DNA of 64,000 bases from JBBQED01 sp038320345 (GCA_038320345.1 JBBQED010000017.1:9548-73547); one strand, 5' to 3'. Counted from the stretch's first letter, positions 9,025 through 19,109 are shown. Notes: generated by a model from the letters alone, not told the origin. Program-made: numbers and translations.

Positions 9025-9861
9025 TTATAAATCCCTTCTGTAACTATTTTTCCAAGCTCTAATCAAGATATAACCAAATAACATCCCGCCAAGGTGTGCG
9101 TAATGTGCCACATTATCTGCAGGATTATTTTGAATTCCTGAATAGAGTTCAAAGAGTCCGTAAAACATCACGAAATACTTTGCCTTAACTGGGATTGCGA
9201 AATAAAGATAGATGATTGTATTTGGAAATAACATTCCGAAAGCAAGTAACACTCCGAATACCGCACCTGATGCACCCACGGTAGCGACATCCACCTTGTT
9301 CTGTAACATCGTTTCTGCAAATGTTCCTGCATGCTGAATATATACTGGGTCGCTTGGTAATTGACGCCATGCATTAAACAATTCATTAAACTCTACATCC
9401 TGACCACTCGACAGATATCCCTGATATTTCAATACGAACATTTTGAAATCGACGGGGTTCATAGATGCATACAATTGTTCTAGTGCGCCTTTTACTTGTT
9501 CAATTTCATACCAAGTAAATAACGTATGAATCAAGGCAGCACCAACACCTGTTACCAAGTAATACGTCAGAAAACGTTTTGGTCCCCATACATTTTCAAG
9601 AATATTTCCAAACATCCACAAGGCGAACATATTGGAGAAAATATGCATCAAGCTACCATGCATGAAAAGATGGGTAATAAACTGATGAGGGCGGAAATAA
9701 GGAGAACTCGGAAAATGCAATCCTAAATAATCAGCCAGATCAATACCATACTTTTCTTGCAACACAACTGTTGCGAGATAAAAAATCCCATTGATGATAA
9801 GCAGATTTTTTACAACCGGCGGAAGGATCTGGAAACTAGAAGGGCGAAATTGCTGCGACAT
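9025..9861 (-). CDS. Rhomboid family intramembrane serine protease
   Basis: The second rhomboid protease has 278 residues. It shows FITHLFMHGSLMHIFSNMFALWMFG in the L1/helix 2 region, the catalytic serine motif VGASGAVFGVL near residue 198, and the catalytic histidine in AHYAHLGGMLFGY near residue 255. An insert of about 70 residues between the second and third core helices, rich in charged and aromatic residues, distinguishes it from its neighbour. It sits 39 bases after mutL and 2 bases before the other rhomboid gene, all on the minus strand, consistent with a mutL-rhomboid-rhomboid operon. The substrate cannot be read from the sequence. Confidence 0.9.
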   Translation of the reverse strand: MSQQFRPSSFQILPPVVKNLLIINGIFYLATVVLQEKYGIDLADYLGLHFPSSPYFRPHQFITHLFMHGSLMHIFSNMFALWMFGNILENVWGPKRFLTYYLVTGVGAALIHTLFTWYEIEQVKGALEQLYASMNPVDFKMFVLKYQGYLSSGQDVEFNELFNAWRQLPSDPVYIQHAGTFAETMLQNKVDVATVGASGAVFGVLLAFGMLFPNTIIYLYFAIPVKAKYFVMFYGLFELYSGIQNNPADNVAHYAHLGGMLFGYILIRAWKNSYRRDL

Positions 9862-9900
9862 ATAGAATAGATCAGAACTTATTTTGAGGACGGATCAGCA

Positions 9901-11745
9901 TTAAAATAATTTAAGAAGATCATCCGGATTCAAATTCATCAGGATGGTTTTACCACTCACACTATACCGACTTTGGTCACAGGTTAATAAATCTAGCGCT
10001 AGCTGTTTTAATTCTTTTCCGCCCATAAACCTACCAGGCTTCACGCTTATACTTCTTGCCATGGAGCGGGCCAAATTTTCACGACTACTCACTTTTAGAC
10101 GGTCTATATTATTTCTGAACTGCTCGAGTAGTTGTTGCAAGATCAAGCTCTCTTGACCAGATTCGATATCAGAAGGAATCCCTTGCACTACAATTACATT
10201 ATTTCCGAAATCCGAAAGATCGAAACCTAGGCGGCGCAGATCATCATGCAATTCATTCAACAATGCAGCATCCTCATGACTCAATTGTAAACGTGGAGGA
10301 AACAACTGTTGTTGTGAAGGGGCTTGCTGATTATCGAGTGCATGAAGATAACGTTCATATAGAATTCGTTCATGTGCTTGGGGAATATCAATCAACACAA
10401 CTCCGCCAGAATAACTAATCATCATGAGGCGAGATCCAGCTTGTATAAATCGGTGCTCATCGAGATCTTCCAACACGGAGAGCATATCCGGAATAATAGC
10501 TGTCGTATTTGCTTCAACAGGAACATCAGCAAGCGACTCATGCATTTTGTTCCAGCTTTCAATCCGCGTATGTTCGTTTTGTTTCCAGTCGTTGGATCGA
10601 AATGGATCTATCCTAACAGGGGAAGGATGATTATCGCTTCTAAAAGGATTATAATTAGGATCTACTTTAATTCCGGGTTGAACAGGAATTGAATTGAATT
10701 TATCAAGCGGAATATCAAAAGATCTTTCTTGATCAAAATCAAGCGAAGGTGCGATACTAAAGCGACCTAACGCGCGCTTGATTGCAGCTCGGAGAATAGC
10801 ATAAACACTTTTATCATCCTGAAATTTAATTTCTGTTTTTGTTGGATGAATATTAACATCAATGGCAGCGGGATCAATCGTAATTTTTAACCAATATGAA
10901 GGGTAACTATCGCGGGTGATTAACGATTCGAATGCAGCAGTAACAGCATGATGCAAATAATTATCTTTAATGAATCGGTTGTTTACAAAGAAATATTGTT
11001 CCCCACGATTCTTCTTAGAATATTCCGGCTTTCCGATAAACCCTTCTACCCTAACGATGCTGGTATCTTCTTCTACTGGAACCAGACGCTCATTATAGGC
11101 TGCACCAAAAATTGAGGCAATCCGTTGGCGGAAGTTTCCACTCCTCACATCAAAAATTTGTAAATCATTATGGTGTAAAGAAAAATGGATATGCGGATTA
11201 GACAAAGCCACCCGTGTAAATTCTTCTAAGATATGACGGGTTTCAACCGGGTTTGATTTCAGGAAATTTCTTCTTGCAGGAACATTAAAAAAGAGGTTTT
11301 TTATGGATAGTGATGTTCCTTCAGGAATGGCAACGGGATCCTGACCCTTGCACTCGGAGCCTTCAACAGCAATGCGGGTACCGATTTCGGATCCCTGCAA
11401 CCTGGTTTTTAGTTCTACCTGAGCTACTGAAGCAATGGATGCCAAAGCTTCTCCTCTGAAACCCATGGTATGCAAACTATATAAATCATCAGCTTTCCGA
11501 ATTTTGGAAGTGGCATGCCGCTCAAAAGAAAGCCGAGCATCCGTTTCACTCATCCCACTACCATCGTCGATGACTTGTATCAAAGTTTTACCAGCATCCC
11601 TCAGAATCAATTGAATACGGGACGCTCCTGCATCCACGGCATTCTCTAAAAGTTCTTTTACAGCAGAAGCCGGCCTTTGGATCACTTCCCCGGCAGCAAT
11701 CTGATTCGCAACGGAATCCGGTAAGAGACGAATAATGTCGGCCAT
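9901..11745 (-). CDS. mutL: DNA mismatch repair protein MutL
   Basis: The 614-residue protein is the mismatch repair ATPase that links MutS mismatch recognition to downstream repair. The GHKL domain shows VANQIAAGEV (residues 12-21), the Mg-binding ELLENAVDAGA (about 31-41), DDGSGM, and GFRGEALASI. A C-terminal dimerisation domain is present. The MutL endonuclease motif DQHA(X)2E(X)4E is degenerate: the aligned segment near residue 452 reads DIPQAHERILYE. The usual C-terminal C-x-HGRP motif is also absent, so nuclease activity is unlikely. I place the start at 11745 (MADIIRLLP). A longer reading starting at 11757 would begin inside the -7 promoter box. Two rhomboid genes follow in the same operon. 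Confidence 0.93.
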   Translation of the reverse strand: MADIIRLLPDSVANQIAAGEVIQRPASAVKELLENAVDAGASRIQLILRDAGKTLIQVIDDGSGMSETDARLSFERHATSKIRKADDLYSLHTMGFRGEALASIASVAQVELKTRLQGSEIGTRIAVEGSECKGQDPVAIPEGTSLSIKNLFFNVPARRNFLKSNPVETRHILEEFTRVALSNPHIHFSLHHNDLQIFDVRSGNFRQRIASIFGAAYNERLVPVEEDTSIVRVEGFIGKPEYSKKNRGEQYFFVNNRFIKDNYLHHAVTAAFESLITRDSYPSYWLKITIDPAAIDVNIHPTKTEIKFQDDKSVYAILRAAIKRALGRFSIAPSLDFDQERSFDIPLDKFNSIPVQPGIKVDPNYNPFRSDNHPSPVRIDPFRSNDWKQNEHTRIESWNKMHESLADVPVEANTTAIIPDMLSVLEDLDEHRFIQAGSRLMMISYSGGVVLIDIPQAHERILYERYLHALDNQQAPSQQQLFPPRLQLSHEDAALLNELHDDLRRLGFDLSDFGNNVIVVQGIPSDIESGQESLILQQLLEQFRNNIDRLKVSSRENLARSMARSISVKPGRFMGGKELKQLALDLLTCDQSRYSVSGKTILMNLNPDDLLKLF

Positions 11746-11754
11746 ATTAAGCAA

Positions 11755-11762
11755 CAAAGGTA
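11755..11762 (-). promoter_or_regulatory. Bacteroidota -7 promoter box for mutL
   Basis: TACCTTTG on the minus strand matches the sigma-ABfr -7 consensus TAnnTTTG. Its last base is only 10 bases from the mutL ATG at 11745, which implies a leader of about five bases and excludes a start at 11757. Confidence 0.6.
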
Positions 11763-11994
11763 CAATTACCCTATTTGATTTTCCCTCCCCAAAATAAAGA
11801 AAACGCTACAAACCTCCTCTATTAACAGAACATATTGGTTGTGACTGCCTAATTACATATCAACATTTTTTATCCGTCAGAAAGTGCAACCTTGTTTAGT
11901 GAACTTTAAACTGTATCGGTTTAACTGGAGGTCTTCGTAACGAATTCATGGTGGAACCCGTAAAAGTTTCAATTCAAACTATTTCCCTCGTTTC

Positions 11995-14172
11995 ATGAAA
12001 CCAAATCAAAGATTAAGAACGTCAACCAGATTATCAGCAACTACCAGAAAACTCGTTGGAGGAATCTGTCTCGCCGCCCTAGTGGGAATCGGGATATTCT
12101 TCGGAGGTAATTTCAGTAATCCATCCAATTCGCTTGGAGCTCCGGGTAAACACGGTGCATTAACGGTATCAGCGGCTAATACTAAGATAAATGAATTTAC
12201 TTATTTGACAGCATCCTCTGTTGCCGGTTCTAGTTCGATCACCGTTAACAGCGTAACGATGAATGCAAATAGTAGGTTTAGCGGCAACCTGACTTCTGGG
12301 GAATTGCTCATGATTATTCAGATGCAAGGAGCAACATATTCTACTTCTAACAATTCATCGTATGGAAATATTACGAGTTATGGGAATGCAGGACTTTACG
12401 AATTTGCAGAAGTAACTTCAATATCCGGCTCGACAATTACATTATCAGCTCCCTTAAAAAATTCTTATACTCATGGTGGCAAGGTGCAGGTTGTTCGAGT
12501 TCCTCGATACACTACACTTACTGTGAATAGCGGTGCTTCCATTACTTCAGATGCATGGGATGGAACAAAAGGTGGAATTGTAGCTATTGAAGTGAGTGGA
12601 ACAACGGTTATCGATGGAACGATTGATGTTTCTCAGCTTGGATTTAAAGGCGGAGTAGTTTATCAAGGTGTTAATAATAGTGTGAATGCATATTGTTCCA
12701 GTACGTTTGGTGATGGAGCAGAAAAAGGAGAAAGTATTGGAGGTTCAACTTCCTCCTATTCAAAAAAATATTGTAGAAGTGGAGTAGCAAATGGCGGTGG
12801 TGGTGGCAATGGTCACAATGCCGGTGGCGGCGGTGGAGCTAACGGTGGAGTTGTTGCTTCATGGACTGGAACAGGAAATCCTGATACGACTATTTCATCG
12901 TGGAAAACAGCTTGGAATCTGGAATCATCTGGATTTGCAAGTAGCAGTTCCTCAGGTGGAGGTCGCGGAGGTTATGGATGGTCGGCTGCATCGTTAAATC
13001 CTACTACTACGGCCCCTGGAAACGCACTTTGGTTAGGCGATAGTCGCCAGAACACAGGAGGATTTGGTGGTCGTCCGCTAGATTATAGTGGTGGCAGAAT
13101 ATTTTTTGGAGGTGGTGGAGGTGCAGGAAATTCTAATAATAATAATGGAACTAGTGGTGGCAACGGAGGTGGTATTGTGTTTCTACTTGGAGGAGGAAAT
13201 ATTTCAGGTAGTGGTACCATAAAAGCCAATGGTCAATCGGTAGCGATTACTGGAAATGTTGGGAACGGAGATGCGTGCGGTGGCGGTGGCGGCGGCGGAA
13301 CAGTGATTGTATATCTGAAAAGTGCGACCTTAAACAATCTTTCAATTCAAGCTAATGGTGGCAATGGTGGAAGCCAAGATATTGCTGCTATAAATAATCC
13401 AGAAACGGAAGCACCCGGTGGTGGTGGTTCAGGAGGTTATGTAGCACTTACTAATAAAATAAATGTAACCATTAGTGTAAACGGTGGTGCAAATGGTGTA
13501 ACGAATTCCATTGCAATGTCGGCGTTTCCAGCTAACGGGGCAACAAAAGGTGGAGTGGGAACAGCTAACGGTACTGCACCTACGAACCCTTATTCGGGAG
13601 TAAGTACATTACCTGTGGAGTTAACCTCATTTACCGCAACGAAAGAAAATAATATCATATTGCTAAAGTGGAGTACTGCATCAGAAATCGACAATGATTA
13701 TTTCTGTATCGAGAGAAGTACTGATGAAACAACTTATCAGGAAATTGGTAAAATAAAAGGCAATGGAAATTCCACTGCTAAACATGATTATCATTTTGTG
13801 GATTCCTATCCATTAACTGGAATCAGTTATTATCGCTTGCGTCAGATCGATTTCAATGGTATTCAGGAGATTTTTAAACCTGTTAGTGTTTCCATGAATG
13901 CAAAACTTGCCAGCTTCCGTATCAACGGAATTTCACCAAATCCTTTCAAGGAGACTTTCATGTTAACCTATACCACAGATAACCAACTCCCAATAAATAT
14001 TCAAGTAACAACCTTAAATGGTCAATTGGTTTATCAAGAAAAATTATCGCCTAGTGAAGGTATCAATCAATATCAGTTTGATCATGCAGATCATCTAAAA
14101 TCAGGCTTATATTTTATAACTATAAAAAGAGACGGTGCAGATCCAGTAAGCCTCAAAATCATCAAACAATAA
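11995..14172 (+). CDS. Glycine-rich T9SS-secreted protein, copy 1
   Basis: The function is unknown. The 725-residue protein has a long basic N-terminal segment and a hydrophobic export helix (about residues 22-42). A domain of about 200 residues follows that begins ALTVSAANTKINEF. Residues about 260-500 are dominated by glycine runs (GGGGGNGHNAGGGGG and similar), probably extended polyglycine-type structure. The C-terminus has a linker with VELTSFTATKENN then a type A T9SS sorting domain from about residue 640 (GISPNPF, then LNGQLVYQ and GLYFITIK). It would be secreted across the outer membrane and attached to the surface or released. The next gene is a paralogue in tandem (14323-16509). A substrate-binding or matrix role is possible but not shown. 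Confidence 0.85.
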   Translation: MKPNQRLRTSTRLSATTRKLVGGICLAALVGIGIFFGGNFSNPSNSLGAPGKHGALTVSAANTKINEFTYLTASSVAGSSSITVNSVTMNANSRFSGNLTSGELLMIIQMQGATYSTSNNSSYGNITSYGNAGLYEFAEVTSISGSTITLSAPLKNSYTHGGKVQVVRVPRYTTLTVNSGASITSDAWDGTKGGIVAIEVSGTTVIDGTIDVSQLGFKGGVVYQGVNNSVNAYCSSTFGDGAEKGESIGGSTSSYSKKYCRSGVANGGGGGNGHNAGGGGGANGGVVASWTGTGNPDTTISSWKTAWNLESSGFASSSSSGGGRGGYGWSAASLNPTTTAPGNALWLGDSRQNTGGFGGRPLDYSGGRIFFGGGGGAGNSNNNNGTSGGNGGGIVFLLGGGNISGSGTIKANGQSVAITGNVGNGDACGGGGGGGTVIVYLKSATLNNLSIQANGGNGGSQDIAAINNPETEAPGGGGSGGYVALTNKINVTISVNGGANGVTNSIAMSAFPANGATKGGVGTANGTAPTNPYSGVSTLPVELTSFTATKENNIILLKWSTASEIDNDYFCIERSTDETTYQEIGKIKGNGNSTAKHDYHFVDSYPLTGISYYRLRQIDFNGIQEIFKPVSVSMNAKLASFRINGISPNPFKETFMLTYTTDNQLPINIQVTTLNGQLVYQEKLSPSEGINQYQFDHADHLKSGLYFITIKRDGADPVSLKIIKQ

Positions 14173-14205
14173 AATCGCAGGATTAAAAAAAACTATTTTC
14201 AAGGA

Positions 14206-14237
14206 GTCAGGTAGCAAATGATGTTACCTGGCTTTTT
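14206..14237 (+). terminator. Terminator between the two glycine-rich genes
   Basis: A CAGGTA...TACCTG stem followed by a run of six T lies 34 bases after the first copy's stop codon. It suggests that the two paralogues are transcribed separately. Confidence 0.65.
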
Positions 14238-14322
14238 TATTGATTTCAAAATAATCCTAACACGTAACGATTCACCATGATTTTTCGTTAAATAATTTAG
14301 CACAATTTGAATTAAACACCCC

Positions 14323-16509
14323 ATGAAGAAGAAAAGCAGAATGAGAATGGAAACGCGGCAAAAAATGTCGCAAAGAAAAATCATTATGGGCACTTGCCTT
14401 GCAGCTCTAGTGGGTGTTGGCATTTTCTTCGCAGGAAATTTCAGTAATCCTGGAACGAGTTCAGCAGCCATTGGTATGCATGGAGCGAAAACTGTAAGTA
14501 CATCGAACGTGAAACTAAATGAGTATACTAACCTTACGGCAAACGCTGCAAGTGGGGCTACTTCGTTAACGGTAACAAATTCACGTTTAAATTCTAATTC
14601 TCGTTTTTCAGGCAATATGGTTGCAGGAGAATTAATTCTGATTATTCAAATGCAAGGGGCAACTATTACCACGAGTGATAATGCAAATTATGGTATGGTT
14701 TCCAATTACAATAATGCAGGTAAATATGAATTCGCAGAAGTAGCAACGCGACCAAACAATACAACGATTACGCTCACCTGCGGATTGAAAAATAGTTATA
14801 CTTCATCTGGAAAAGTTCAGATCATAAGAGTACCTAGATATACTTCACTCACCGTAAACAGCGGAGCAAGTATAATTGCTGATGCATGGAATGGAACTCA
14901 GGGTGGTATTGTTGCGATGGAAGTAAGTGGGACTTCAACTATTAACGGAACTATTGATGTAAGCGGATTAGGATTTCGTGGAGGAGTAGTAGAAAATCAT
15001 TCTGATTTCCCAGGCCTACATACTGGTTTTCGTTCAACAGACGATAAAAAAGGAGCGGAAAAAGGAGAAAGTATAGCTGGATATCAAACAGATTATGATG
15101 GTGTTGGAAGATATGGCAGAGGAGCACCTGCGAATGGTGGCGGTGGAGGAAATGCCCATAATGCATCCGGTGGCGGAGGGGCGAATGCGGGTGATACCTC
15201 AGCATGGAACGGTTTAGGAAATCCTGACACGACCATTGCGAATTGGAAAACTGCATGGAAACTAGAAAGTGCGAATTTTCATCTTACTGTATCTAGTGGA
15301 GGCGGACGAGGAGGATATACTTATTCAGCAAATGCATCAAATGTTTTAACGAAAGGTCCCACGAATGCTGCATGGGGTGGTGATAACCGGTATAGCGTTG
15401 GAGGATATGGTGGAAGACCTCTTGATTACACCACTGGTAGAATTTTCTTTGGTGGTGGTGGTGGTGCCGGTGATTCAAATGATGGTACAGGAACTTCTGG
15501 TGCAGATGGAGGAGGAATTGTATTCTTACTTGTCGGTGGAAATACTTCAGGAAGTGGAACCATAAAAGCTAACGGTGACAATGCAGGAACAACAACTGGT
15601 CCCCAGGGCTGGGATGGATCTGGTGGCGGTGGCGGCGGCGGTGCAATTATTATGTATGCAAAAAACGCAACTATCAGTTCGTTAAGTCTAGAAGCAACTG
15701 GAGGAACAGGAGGTAATCAAATCGTAATCGGTGATCCAGAAGCAGAAGGTGCTGGAGGCGGAGGCGGCGGAGGTTATGTTGCCCTTACTAATAAAACTGG
15801 AGTATCGATAACTGTTGCTCCAGGAGTTGCTGGGGCATCTAACTCTACTTCTGTGACGAATTTCACTCCCAACGGAGCTACAAAAGGTGCCACAGGAACC
15901 TCTAACGGTACCGCACCTACGAATCCGTATTCAGGAGTCAGCACACTTCCTGTAGAACTCGTATCATTTAGTGCTAACCCCAATAATAAAACTGTAGAGT
16001 TGAAGTGGGCAACGGCTTCTGAGAATCAAAATGACTATTTCGGTATTGAGAGAAGTGAAGATGGAAACGAGTTCGTTGAAATATCGAGAATAGATGGAAA
16101 TGGCACAACACGACAATGGCATGATTATCAATTTACAGATATGCATCCGTTTGCTGGAACAAGTTATTACCGTTTACGTCAGACTGACAGCAATGGTGAT
16201 AATGAGATTTTCAAAATCGTAAGTGTAAGTATGAATGAAAAGAAAGAAGGATTTAGTATTGCCGGAATTTCACCGAATCCTTTCCGTGAAAATTTTGATT
16301 TGAGTTTTAGCACCGACAATCAGCATTCAGTAATAATTGATATTTATTCCATCAACGGACAAAAAATAGCGCACGAACAATTTGAACCTGAAAAAGGAAA
16401 TAATGTTTTCAGATTTTCTGCTGTTGAAAATATGAAAGCGGGAATATATATTGTATCAGTTAACCGCGAAGGCGAATCACCAGTAAGTATGAAAGTCGTT
16501 AAGCAATAA
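14323..16509 (+). CDS. Glycine-rich T9SS-secreted protein, copy 2
   Basis: This 728-residue protein is the tandem paralogue of the 11995 gene. Matching landmarks occur in order: a hydrophobic export segment containing CLAALVGVGIFFAGNFSNP, the start of the first domain (GAKTVSTSNVKLNEY), glycine-rich blocks with GGRPLDY and GRIFFGGGGGAG, the tail linker STLPVELVSF, and a type A sorting domain with GISPNPF and GIYIVSVNREG. The two proteins are conserved throughout, while the segment at about residues 225-265 differs strongly. The ORF starts with a long basic N-terminus (about 25 residues) before the export helix, as in the twin, so the start is probably right. The duplication is old enough for clear divergence. 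Confidence 0.85.
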   Translation: MKKKSRMRMETRQKMSQRKIIMGTCLAALVGVGIFFAGNFSNPGTSSAAIGMHGAKTVSTSNVKLNEYTNLTANAASGATSLTVTNSRLNSNSRFSGNMVAGELILIIQMQGATITTSDNANYGMVSNYNNAGKYEFAEVATRPNNTTITLTCGLKNSYTSSGKVQIIRVPRYTSLTVNSGASIIADAWNGTQGGIVAMEVSGTSTINGTIDVSGLGFRGGVVENHSDFPGLHTGFRSTDDKKGAEKGESIAGYQTDYDGVGRYGRGAPANGGGGGNAHNASGGGGANAGDTSAWNGLGNPDTTIANWKTAWKLESANFHLTVSSGGGRGGYTYSANASNVLTKGPTNAAWGGDNRYSVGGYGGRPLDYTTGRIFFGGGGGAGDSNDGTGTSGADGGGIVFLLVGGNTSGSGTIKANGDNAGTTTGPQGWDGSGGGGGGGAIIMYAKNATISSLSLEATGGTGGNQIVIGDPEAEGAGGGGGGGYVALTNKTGVSITVAPGVAGASNSTSVTNFTPNGATKGATGTSNGTAPTNPYSGVSTLPVELVSFSANPNNKTVELKWATASENQNDYFGIERSEDGNEFVEISRIDGNGTTRQWHDYQFTDMHPFAGTSYYRLRQTDSNGDNEIFKIVSVSMNEKKEGFSIAGISPNPFRENFDLSFSTDNQHSVIIDIYSINGQKIAHEQFEPEKGNNVFRFSAVENMKAGIYIVSVNREGESPVSMKVVKQ

Positions 16510-16528
16510 ATTATAAAGTAGATCTAAT

Positions 16529-16559
16529 AAAAAATGCTGCCCTCAAAGCAGCATTTTTT
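16529..16559. terminator. Bidirectional terminator
   Basis: AAAAAATGCTGC, the loop CCTCAAA, then GCAGCATTTTTT forms a symmetrical hairpin with A and T tracts on the two sides. It lies between the convergent glycine-rich gene and the PgpH-type gene and can serve both. Confidence 0.8.
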
Positions 16560-16579
16560 ATTTTCGGAGAATTATCAAA

Positions 16580-18619
16580 TTAATTTCCTGGGTAAGCTAC
16601 GCGAACATGATAAATGCTCGAGAGCATTTTCTTGAAAATTTTCTTGATCGAAGTAATGTCGCGGTAAGTGATATCACAATTCTCGAATTGTCCATTTTCA
16701 ATTTGGTGATTGATGATACTCTCTACCAGTTTATCAATAGATCCAGTGTCATGAACAGGCAGACTTCTAGCTGCTGCTTCCACAGAATCTGCCATCATCA
16801 GCACAGCTGTTTCCTTTGAAAATGGCTTAGGACCAGGATATCTAAAATCATCTTCATCGGCAATTTCATCTGGAAAATTCTTCAGAAATGACTGATAAAA
16901 ATATTGCACGATCAACGTTCCATGATGCGTACGGATAAAATCAATGACAATATCTGGAATATTAAACTTCTTCGCTTTTTCAATTCCACGGATCACGTGA
17001 CTAATAATGATAGAAGCACTCTCATCAAAAGAAAGTTCATCATGAGGATTAATCTGCGTACTTTGATTTTCGATAAAGTACATCGGAATTTCAGTTTTGC
17101 CGATATCATGATACAACGCTCCTACCCTAACCAGTAAAGAATTCCCTCCTATTTTATAACATGCTGATTCGGCAAGGTTGGCTACTTGCAAGGAATGCTG
17201 AAATGTTCCAGGTGTTTTTGTAGCCAGTTCGCGCAACAGATCACTGTTAAAATCGGTGAGCTCCATCAATGTAAAATCTGAGGTCACCCCGAATGTTTTT
17301 TCTATAAAAAAGATCAATGGATAACTCAGCAAAGTCAAGAGGCAATTCCCAATCAACCATACGGCATTCATATAATTCACCTTCACTGCTGATCCTTCAT
17401 TCAAGAGTGAAAGACCGATATAAGAAAATAAATAAGCGATAAAAATAATGCCAACCGCAATAAATAATTGCGAGCGTTTTCGCATATTCACAATGCTGAA
17501 AATGGCCACCATTCCAGTGATCACTTGCATGTACACAAAATCAAATCCACCTGGCGCAACGGTACCAAGAATCAATATTGTTAAGACATGCGTAAATAAA
17601 GCTGTACGCGTATCAAAAAATGCACGTGTCACAAGCGGCAAGATACAAAGCGGCATTAAAAGCATATTCAGTTTATTACTGTTCAAAGCCATCGAATAAC
17701 AAATACAAGTTATCACAATCAACAAAAATAGCAGTGAAATTTTTCTACTATCCAGTAAAATATCTTTCCTGAGTAACCAGAGAAATGTCAGCAATACAAT
17801 AATGGCGGTACACACCAAAATGAGATAGCCAATATATAACCAAGTCTGAGAATCGCGCGAAACTTCATCTCCGTCGTAGGCGATTTTCAGAGACTCTAGT
17901 ATTTCTAACTCTCTATCACCTATAATTTTTCCTCTTTCAATAATTGAAGTTCCCGCTTTCACCATCCCATGTGTTGGGTTGATGGATTCAATGTATTGCA
18001 ATTTGTTTTTTTCTGTCAGCGAAGCATCAAAAATCAGATCTGGCTTCAGCGATTGAACTAGGGCATTAAATAGCATGCCGTCGCCCTGCAAATTCATCGC
18101 AATTAATTCTCGTTCGATTTTAGCTGCTAACTGATTCGACTGAAGGTAAAGCGTGAGATCAGTTGGTTCTGCCACATTTCCAATCAGTTTATAAACAGGT
18201 TGTCCGGCAGCAATACTTAAGTTACGTGGAATATCGATCAATCCTTGATGGTAAACCGACCGAATAATCATCTGGCCTGCAATCTTACCATCATTACTTC
18301 CTTGTTGATACAGTGAGCCAAACTCTAGAAAAGCACGATTGATTGCAAATGTATCTTTTCGAAAATACACTGGACTTTGTGTATTGATCTGACTAACCTC
18401 TTCTTCTATTTGTTTCCTGTTTTTATACAAAGGAAAATCGAATGGAGCTCTTAGGTTATCATAATGCCAAGAGTTTCCTTTATCGAAATTATATTTGAAA
18501 TGTGTTTGCTGGGGCAAAAAAGCAGTGATCACTAGAATTGAAACTGTAATTAAGACGATCCGGTAATAGAGATCATGTTTATTACTGACTGCAATAAAGA
18601 ATTTCCTGAAACTAAACAT
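16580..18619 (-). CDS. PgpH-type 7TM HD-domain phosphohydrolase
   Basis: The 679-residue membrane protein has the 7TMR-HD architecture: an N-terminal helix (about residues 20-37), an extracytoplasmic HDED domain (about 45-270), seven membrane helices (about 280-450), and a cytoplasmic HD domain. The HD motif residues are in FQHSLQVANLAE (near 473) and LYHDIGKTEI (near 500), with further metal ligands in SHVIRG and RTHHGT. Characterised members (PgpH) hydrolyse the second messenger cyclic di-AMP; that activity is inferred here. The ATG at 18619 is chosen because a -7 box covers the alternative TTG at 18628. Confidence 0.9.
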   Translation of the reverse strand: MFSFRKFFIAVSNKHDLYYRIVLITVSILVITAFLPQQTHFKYNFDKGNSWHYDNLRAPFDFPLYKNRKQIEEEVSQINTQSPVYFRKDTFAINRAFLEFGSLYQQGSNDGKIAGQMIIRSVYHQGLIDIPRNLSIAAGQPVYKLIGNVAEPTDLTLYLQSNQLAAKIERELIAMNLQGDGMLFNALVQSLKPDLIFDASLTEKNKLQYIESINPTHGMVKAGTSIIERGKIIGDRELEILESLKIAYDGDEVSRDSQTWLYIGYLILVCTAIIVLLTFLWLLRKDILLDSRKISLLFLLIVITCICYSMALNSNKLNMLLMPLCILPLVTRAFFDTRTALFTHVLTILILGTVAPGGFDFVYMQVITGMVAIFSIVNMRKRSQLFIAVGIIFIAYLFSYIGLSLLNEGSAVKVNYMNAVWLIGNCLLTLLSYPLIFFIEKTFGVTSDFTLMELTDFNSDLLRELATKTPGTFQHSLQVANLAESACYKIGGNSLLVRVGALYHDIGKTEIPMYFIENQSTQINPHDELSFDESASIIISHVIRGIEKAKKFNIPDIVIDFIRTHHGTLIVQYFYQSFLKNFPDEIADEDDFRYPGPKPFSKETAVLMMADSVEAAARSLPVHDTGSIDKLVESIINHQIENGQFENCDITYRDITSIKKIFKKMLSSIYHVRVAYPGN

Positions 18620-18625
18620 ATGGTG

Positions 18626-18633
18626 CAAAAATA
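18626..18633 (-). promoter_or_regulatory. Bacteroidota -7 promoter box for the PgpH-type gene
   Basis: TATTTTTG on the minus strand ends six bases before the ATG at 18619. Transcription would start at or next to the start codon, giving an essentially leaderless mRNA. Confidence 0.55.
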
Positions 18634-18709
18634 GTCAAATGCCAATAGAACTTCCCCGAATCATTTTGCAATTTACTCCGCTAGTCATTGTTGAAAACAA
18701 AGAAAAAAT

Positions 18710-19109
18710 GAAAGCAAACTTATAAGCCGGGTTCTGTATTTACTCCTTTTTACGGGTGTAACTCCTGTCATTTATCTGCGATGTTCCTCGCGAAACACCT
18801 GAATCAGCCTACCCATCAGGGCAACAGACCGAAATCTGATATCGGGCGAGCAGCCCTTTACCCTGACCTATTTGGCTTTTCAACCCACAAGGTTTACCCG
18901 TTCTGCAATTACTTGCAAAAACTGTGAGCTCTTACCTCACATTTTCACCCTTACTCTAATTTACATCAGAGCGGTATAGTTTTCTGTGGCACTTTCTGTC
19001 ACTACGCTGTTTCCGACGTAGTGCCTTCCCGTTAGGAAGTGTGGCGCTCTATGTTGCCCGGACTTTCCTCCCTCCGACTAAACGAAGAGCGACAGGACGG
19101 TTTGCTTTC
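18710..19109 (-). ncRNA. rnpB: RNase P RNA
   Basis: This is the catalytic RNA of ribonuclease P, which matures tRNA 5' ends. On the minus strand the 5' part holds the conserved GAGGAAAGTCCGGGC (about 19059-19073), and the 3' part holds ACAGAACCCGGCTTA (about 18723-18737), together forming the bacterial P4 core region. The ends GAAAGCAAAC and GTTTGCTTTC pair perfectly as helix P1, which sets the limits to about 18710-19109. Length (about 400 bases) fits a bacterial type A RNA. Its 5' end overlaps the stop codon of the upstream pabA-type gene by two bases, and a -7 promoter box sits just before it. Confidence 0.93.

Noticed and set aside
15293..15565. Long overlapping frames in the glycine-rich genes, some histidine-rich on the opposite strand
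   Set aside because: They are by-products of GGN-rich codons; the plus-strand frame has a signal, homologous twin, and sorting domain.
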